A DNA stretch of 64,000 nt from CAWEQW01 sp963811365 (GTDB taxonomy: Bacteria > Actinomycetota > Actinomycetes > Propionibacteriales > Nocardioidaceae): contig CAWEQW010000008.1 in the NCBI GenBank assembly GCA_963811365.1, forward strand, positions 310,001-374,000, in the 5' to 3' direction. This document shows positions 60,293 to 64,000 of the stretch, in pieces (position 1 is the first letter of the stretch; every line of letters begins with the position of its first letter). The position numbers were made by a program, and so were the translations under genes. The notes under the pieces were generated by a model. The model made no database searches. It was not told the DNA's origin and saw only the letters and a list, made by a program, of their open reading frames with translations.

Positions 60293-61477
60293 ATGACCGC
60301 ACACGACAGCATCCGGACCGTGGTCGTCGTCGGTGCCGGGCTCACCGCTGCGCACGCCGTGACCGCGCTGCGCGAGGCCGGCTTCGACGGGGCCGTCGTG
60401 GTGTACGGCGACGAGCCGCACCTGCCCTACGAGCGGCCGCCGCTGTCCAAGGGCTACCTGCTCGGCCGCGAGCCGCTCGAGGACGCGTTCGTGCATCCGC
60501 AGGAGTGGTACGCCGAGCACGACGTCGACCTGCGGCTCGGCACCGCCGTGACCGGGATCGACACCGCGTCGCGCACGGTGCAGGCCACCGACGGCAGCCG
60601 GCGTTACGACCGGTTGCTGCTCGCCACCGGGGCGACCCCGCGACCCCTGCCGATGGCCGACGGCTCGGGCGCGCCGGTGCACTACCTGCGCACGATCGAG
60701 GACAGCCGGCGGCTGCGCGAGGCGCTCACGCCGGGTCGGCGGGTCGCCGTCGTCGGCGGCGGTTGGATCGGCCTGGAGGTCGCCGCGGCGGCAAGGGAGC
60801 ACGGGTGCGACGTCACGGTGCTGGAGGCGCTGTCGCTGCCGCTCGTGCGGGTGCTGGGCCCGGAGGTGGCCCGGGTGTTCGCCGACCTCCACACCGCCCA
60901 CGGCGTCGACCTTCGCACGTCGGTGACGCTGAGCGGGGTCGAGTGGGACGGGCAGCGGGCCGTCGTACGTCTCGCCGAGGGAGAGCCGGTGGCCGCGGAC
61001 CTGCTCGTCGTCGGGGTCGGCGTCGCGCCGAACACCGTCCTGGCCGAGCGGGCCGGGCTGACGGTGCACAACGGCGTCGTCGTCGACGCGAGCCTGCAGA
61101 CGTCGGACCCGGCGGTCTGGGCGGCCGGCGACGTCGCGAACGCCGAGCACCCGGCCCTCGGCCGCCGGCTGCGCGTGGAGCACTGGGACACCGCGATCGA
61201 GCAGGGCCGGCTCGCGGGCCGGGTGATGGCCGGCGAGGAGGCGGCCTACGACCGCCAGCCGTACTTCTTCACCGACCAGTACGACCTCGGCATGGAGTAC
61301 GTCGGCAACGTCGGCCCCGAGGGGTACGACGAGGTGGTGCTCCGTGGCGACGTCGAGGGCCGGATGTTCCGGGCGTACTGGCTGCGCGACGGGGTCGTCC
61401 GGGCGGCGATGCACGTCAACGACTGGGACGCCGGGGACGCGATCAGGGCTGCGGTGGGCGGCGCGCTGCCCGAGTGA
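60293..61477 (+). CDS. FAD-dependent ferredoxin reductase-like oxidoreductase
   Basis: 394 residues. FAD motif VVVGAGLTAAHAVTAL, PYERPPLSKGYLLG typical of oxygenase-coupled ferredoxin reductases (BphA4/ThcD), NAD motif VAVVGGGWIGLEVAAAA and WAAGDVAN. The C-terminal domain holds WDTAIEQGRLAGRVM. It should pass electrons from NAD(P)H to a ferredoxin; the partner P450 or dioxygenase is not nearby. Confidence 0.9.
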   Translation: MTAHDSIRTVVVVGAGLTAAHAVTALREAGFDGAVVVYGDEPHLPYERPPLSKGYLLGREPLEDAFVHPQEWYAEHDVDLRLGTAVTGIDTASRTVQATDGSRRYDRLLLATGATPRPLPMADGSGAPVHYLRTIEDSRRLREALTPGRRVAVVGGGWIGLEVAAAAREHGCDVTVLEALSLPLVRVLGPEVARVFADLHTAHGVDLRTSVTLSGVEWDGQRAVVRLAEGEPVAADLLVVGVGVAPNTVLAERAGLTVHNGVVVDASLQTSDPAVWAAGDVANAEHPALGRRLRVEHWDTAIEQGRLAGRVMAGEEAAYDRQPYFFTDQYDLGMEYVGNVGPEGYDEVVLRGDVEGRMFRAYWLRDGVVRAAMHVNDWDAGDAIRAAVGGALPE

Positions 61478-61617
61478 GCGACACAGCACATCGAGCGCCG
61501 CCGGAAGACGTCAACCCGAACCTCGACGCGCGCGCAACATCGTCGCCGGAGCCGGCACCTCGGTGGATGATTGCCCAGCGCTGCCAACGGGGGCTCGCGC
61601 ACATGCGAGGAGAGGTC

Positions 61618-63432
61618 ATGAACCGATCACTGCTGCCACGGCTCGGCAGCACCACACTGTCCATCAGGATCGGCGCCGTCGTCGCCGTCTCGGCGGCGGC
61701 CGTCGCCGGGCTCGGAGCCGCCCCGGCCCAGTCCGCCCCACAGGACCCCTGCCCACCACCGGCCACGGTCGCGGTGGGCGACGCGGTGCACGGCCTCACG
61801 GTCAGCAGCGGCACCACCGCCGACACGTTCGACGGCACCGTGCTCGGCACGCTCTCCGACGGCATCGCGCCCGGCATCGACATGGTGATGGTCCGGCTGT
61901 CGTCGCCGGAGATCGACCGGGTCGGCGGCATCTGGGAGGGGATGTCGGGAAGCCCGGTCTACGACGCCGACGGCAACCTGGTCGGCGCGGTCGCCTACGG
62001 ACTGTCCACCGGTCCCTCGCCGGTCGCCGGGGTCACCCCGGCCGCCGACATGGAGGACCTGCTCACCCCGGGCGGCGGCGCCACCGCGCTGCCGCGGTTC
62101 CGGTCGCACGTCGCGCTCGGCAAGGCACTGCAGCAGCGTCTGGTCGCCTCGGGAGCGGCCACGAGGGCCGAGGCCGGCTCCGGGCTCTCCCAGCTCAAGC
62201 TGCCGTTCAGCATCTCGGGCGTCAGCGGCGCCCGCCGGGTGGCCCAGGTCAGCAAGCTGTTCAAGCTGCCCAACCTCCGCTCGGTCCCCTCAGGCGGCGG
62301 CTCGGCGCTCACCCCCGGCGACCCGAGTGGCATCTTCCCGGGCAGCAACCTGGCCGCCTCGATGTCGTACGGCGACGTCACCTCGGCCGGCATCGGGACG
62401 ACCACCGCTGTGTGCGGTGACCAGGTGCTGGCGTTCGGCCACCCGTTCACCTTCACCGGGCCGTCCACGATGACGCTGCACACCGCGGACGCCCTGTACG
62501 TCCAGGAGGACCCGACCCTCGCGCCGTTCAAGCTGGCGAACCTGACCGGCGAGGTCGGCGAGATCACCGGTGACCACCTGGCCGGCATCGACGGCGTGCT
62601 CGGCATCGGCAAGGCGCCGACGCCGTGGGACGTGACCTCCACGGTCGGCCTGTCCGGCAGCGCCAAGCCGCCGCGCACCGGGACGACGCACATCACCGTG
62701 CAGGACTACTTCTCGGACCTCGCGACCACCCACCTGCTCGCCGACCAGGACCGCGTGCTCGACAGCTACGGGAAGGGTGAGTCGACCCTCACCTGGACCA
62801 TCACCGGGACCCGCGAGAACGGCACGCCGTTCACCCTGCACCGGACCGACAAGTACGCCGACTCCTACGACATCAGCTACGACACCGGCTTCGCGCTGTA
62901 CGACGTGTTGAGCGCCCTGCAGTACAACCGGTTCGAGAACATCACGCTCACTGGCGTGACGACGAGCTCGACGATCTCACGGAACTACTCGCACTACTCG
63001 ATGCGCCGGCTGGAGCGGCTCACCGGCGGTGCGTGGCACCGGGTCAACCTCAACCGGACGATCCGGGCCCGGGTCGGCAAGGACATCAAGCTGCGCGTGA
63101 TGCTGGTCTCGGCCGACCACACCGACCACTGGAGGCGCGTCGACGTCCGGATGCCGGCGCACGCCCGGCATCGCTACGGCTACCTCGAGGTCTTCGGGGG
63201 CGGCAGCGGCCAGGGCGGCGACGGCTTCTACTACGGCCGCTCCGCGGCGGGCAGCTCGCCGTTCGACCAGCTGCTTGCCCGGCTGAACCACCGTCCGCAC
63301 AACACCCAGGTGGTCTCCGACGTCGTGATCCAGAACGACAACGGGCGGACGATCGCGCGGCGCGAGACACGGCACGACGTCGGCGACGTCGTGGGCGGGG
63401 ACTTCGAGGTCTCGGTGGTCGGCGTCCGCTGA
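61618..63432 (+). CDS. Secreted SpoIVB/S55-type serine protease domain protein
   Basis: 604 residues from ATG 61618 after AGGAGAGG. Signal peptide (about 1-40, ending AAPAQSA). GGIWEGMSGSPVYDADGNLVG (S110/S112) is the serine motif of S55 peptidases; VCGDQVLAFGHPFTFTG is the other hallmark. The C-terminal ~200 residues are beta-rich. In SpoIVB the domain signals in sporulation; non-sporulating actinobacteria have related secreted proteins with no known role. Intact. Confidence 0.82.
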   Translation: MNRSLLPRLGSTTLSIRIGAVVAVSAAAVAGLGAAPAQSAPQDPCPPPATVAVGDAVHGLTVSSGTTADTFDGTVLGTLSDGIAPGIDMVMVRLSSPEIDRVGGIWEGMSGSPVYDADGNLVGAVAYGLSTGPSPVAGVTPAADMEDLLTPGGGATALPRFRSHVALGKALQQRLVASGAATRAEAGSGLSQLKLPFSISGVSGARRVAQVSKLFKLPNLRSVPSGGGSALTPGDPSGIFPGSNLAASMSYGDVTSAGIGTTTAVCGDQVLAFGHPFTFTGPSTMTLHTADALYVQEDPTLAPFKLANLTGEVGEITGDHLAGIDGVLGIGKAPTPWDVTSTVGLSGSAKPPRTGTTHITVQDYFSDLATTHLLADQDRVLDSYGKGESTLTWTITGTRENGTPFTLHRTDKYADSYDISYDTGFALYDVLSALQYNRFENITLTGVTTSSTISRNYSHYSMRRLERLTGGAWHRVNLNRTIRARVGKDIKLRVMLVSADHTDHWRRVDVRMPAHARHRYGYLEVFGGGSGQGGDGFYYGRSAAGSSPFDQLLARLNHRPHNTQVVSDVVIQNDNGRTIARRETRHDVGDVVGGDFEVSVVGVR

Positions 63433-63433
63433 C

Positions 63434-63458
63434 CCGGCGGGGGCCGCGGCCCCGCCGG
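63434..63458. terminator. Hairpin after the S55 gene
   Basis: Nearly perfect stem CCGGCGGGG/CCCCGCCGG with a short GCCGCGG loop, starting just after the stop. Confidence 0.6.
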
Positions 63459-63477
63459 AGGCGTTCGGCACCGCCTC

Positions 63478-63509
63478 GTGGGCCCGGGGACAACCGTTCC
63501 CGGGCCCAC
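63478..63509. terminator. Second strong hairpin
   Basis: Eleven-pair stem GTGGGCCCGGG/CCCGGGCCCAC with a ten-base loop. Tandem with the previous hairpin, it isolates the S55 gene from the kinase gene. Confidence 0.7.
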
Positions 63510-63605
63510 CGCCCTGTCGGGCGCATCGCGCGGCGGGTCACCGGGACCGGCGTGTTGAGATCCCCTCTTCCTGGGTAGTCCTCTCGGGAGAGGAAGTGGT
63601 CATCG

Positions 63606-64000
63606 GTGACGCTGAACGACTCCGCCGTGCTCGGCGGCCGCTACGCCCTGGCAGCGGTGCTGGGACGCGGCGGGATGGCAGACGTCTATCGCGCCGAGGA
63701 CCAGCTGCTCGAGCGGGACGTCGCCGTGAAGGTGCTGCGCGACAGCGCCGCGGACCCCGCCGGCGACGAGCGCTTCAGGGCAGAGGCCCGGACGCTGGCC
63801 GGGCTCGACCACCCGCACCTCGTCACCGTGCTGGACGCCGGCCGCGCCGAGATCGGGCCGTACCTCGTCCTGGAGCTGGTGAACGGCGCCAGCCTCTCGG
63901 CGATGCGCGGCACCGCCCTGGACCCGGCGACGGTCGCCGTGATGGGCCGCGACCTCGCCGACGCCCTGGCCTACGTGCACCGCCGCGGCATCGTGCACCG
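63606..64000 (+). CDS. Serine/threonine protein kinase, N-terminal part (runs off window)
   Basis: At least 131 residues from GTG 63606, open to the window end. VLGGRYALAAVLGRGGMADVYRAED is the Hanks-type glycine loop, VAVKVL holds the ATP-binding Lys, and YLVLELVNGASL is the hinge. The window ends in the catalytic loop (HRRGIVH). Pkn-type kinases usually carry a membrane span and a sensor domain downstream, not visible here. Confidence 0.88.
   Translation, partial: MTLNDSAVLGGRYALAAVLGRGGMADVYRAEDQLLERDVAVKVLRDSAADPAGDERFRAEARTLAGLDHPHLVTVLDAGRAEIGPYLVLELVNGASLSAMRGTALDPATVAVMGRDLADALAYVHRRGIVH

Noticed and set aside
60106..63432. A 1108-residue fusion before the S55 protease
   Set aside because: The first ~500 residues are an out-of-frame shadow of the flavoprotein gene. 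A ribosome site and signal peptide place the start at 61,618.
1..64000. CRISPR arrays
   Set aside because: No regularly spaced repeats with unique spacers. The repeats at 51.5 kb and 36.0 kb are short tandem units.

Overview
The window is about 70% GC, uses GTG/TTG starts freely, and carries an actinobacterial core gene order: glnA2-glnE, nadE, panB, map, rnpB, Nif3/zinc-ribbon/RNase H-phosphatase, ahpE, DUF3052-aceE, fasR-fabD-fabH-acpP-fabF and DUF3145. It is most likely a chromosome segment from the Propionibacteriales, close to Nocardioides. The genus is an inference from gene content and order.

Layout. 1-8.4 kb: a sulfur/redox block on the minus strand (Mrp ATPase, molybdopterin oxidoreductase, Fe-S/NrfD fusion, TusA, DsrE-like protein), divergent from a rhodanese/metallo-beta-lactamase protein, two DUF202 membrane proteins and an ArsR regulator. 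8.4-11.4 kb: a secreted protein broken by many frameshifts. 11.6-16.6 kb: zinc ribbon, Eis-type acetyltransferase, membrane protein, a second persulfide dioxygenase/rhodanese gene and a single-domain rhodanese (the last two each preceded by a CsoR/CstR-like palindrome), and an alanine dehydrogenase-family enzyme. 16.7-20 kb: an ABC exporter operon with its TetR regulator. 20.1-32.6 kb: glycosyltransferase, glnE, amidotransferase, glnA2, nadE, panB, map and small proteins.

At 32.7-33.1 kb lies rnpB (RNase P RNA). A 7.7-kb integrative element (33,091-40,843) sits in its 3' end, bounded by a perfect 31-bp direct repeat. It carries a frameshifted tyrosine integrase, an AlpA-type excisionase, a phage helix-turn-helix protein, an HK97-type capsid protein, an HNH nuclease and a HEPN-motif protein. 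No terminase, portal or protease is visible, so it resembles a phage satellite more than a prophage.

40.9-64 kb returns to core genes: YaaA, RNase H-phosphatase, zinc ribbon (apparently a CTG start), Nif3, tRNA-Val, AhpE, acyl-CoA ligase, DUF3052, AceE, a hydrolase, the FasR-controlled type II fatty-acid operon, DUF3145, pirin, a ferredoxin reductase-like flavoprotein, an S55-type secreted protease and the start of a Ser/Thr kinase.

How it works together. The sulfur genes look like a sulfane-sulfur relay (TusA/DsrE) next to a membrane Mo-enzyme, with two persulfide dioxygenase/rhodanese proteins and two classes of candidate thiol-sensor operators. The fab operon has a palindrome on the fasR stop codon and a hairpin after acpP. 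Apparent frameshifts cluster at about 0.4-5.6, 8.8-10.5, 19.05, 33.6-34.5 and 39.2 kb, while all the core genes are intact; whether these are assembly errors or real decay cannot be settled from sequence alone.
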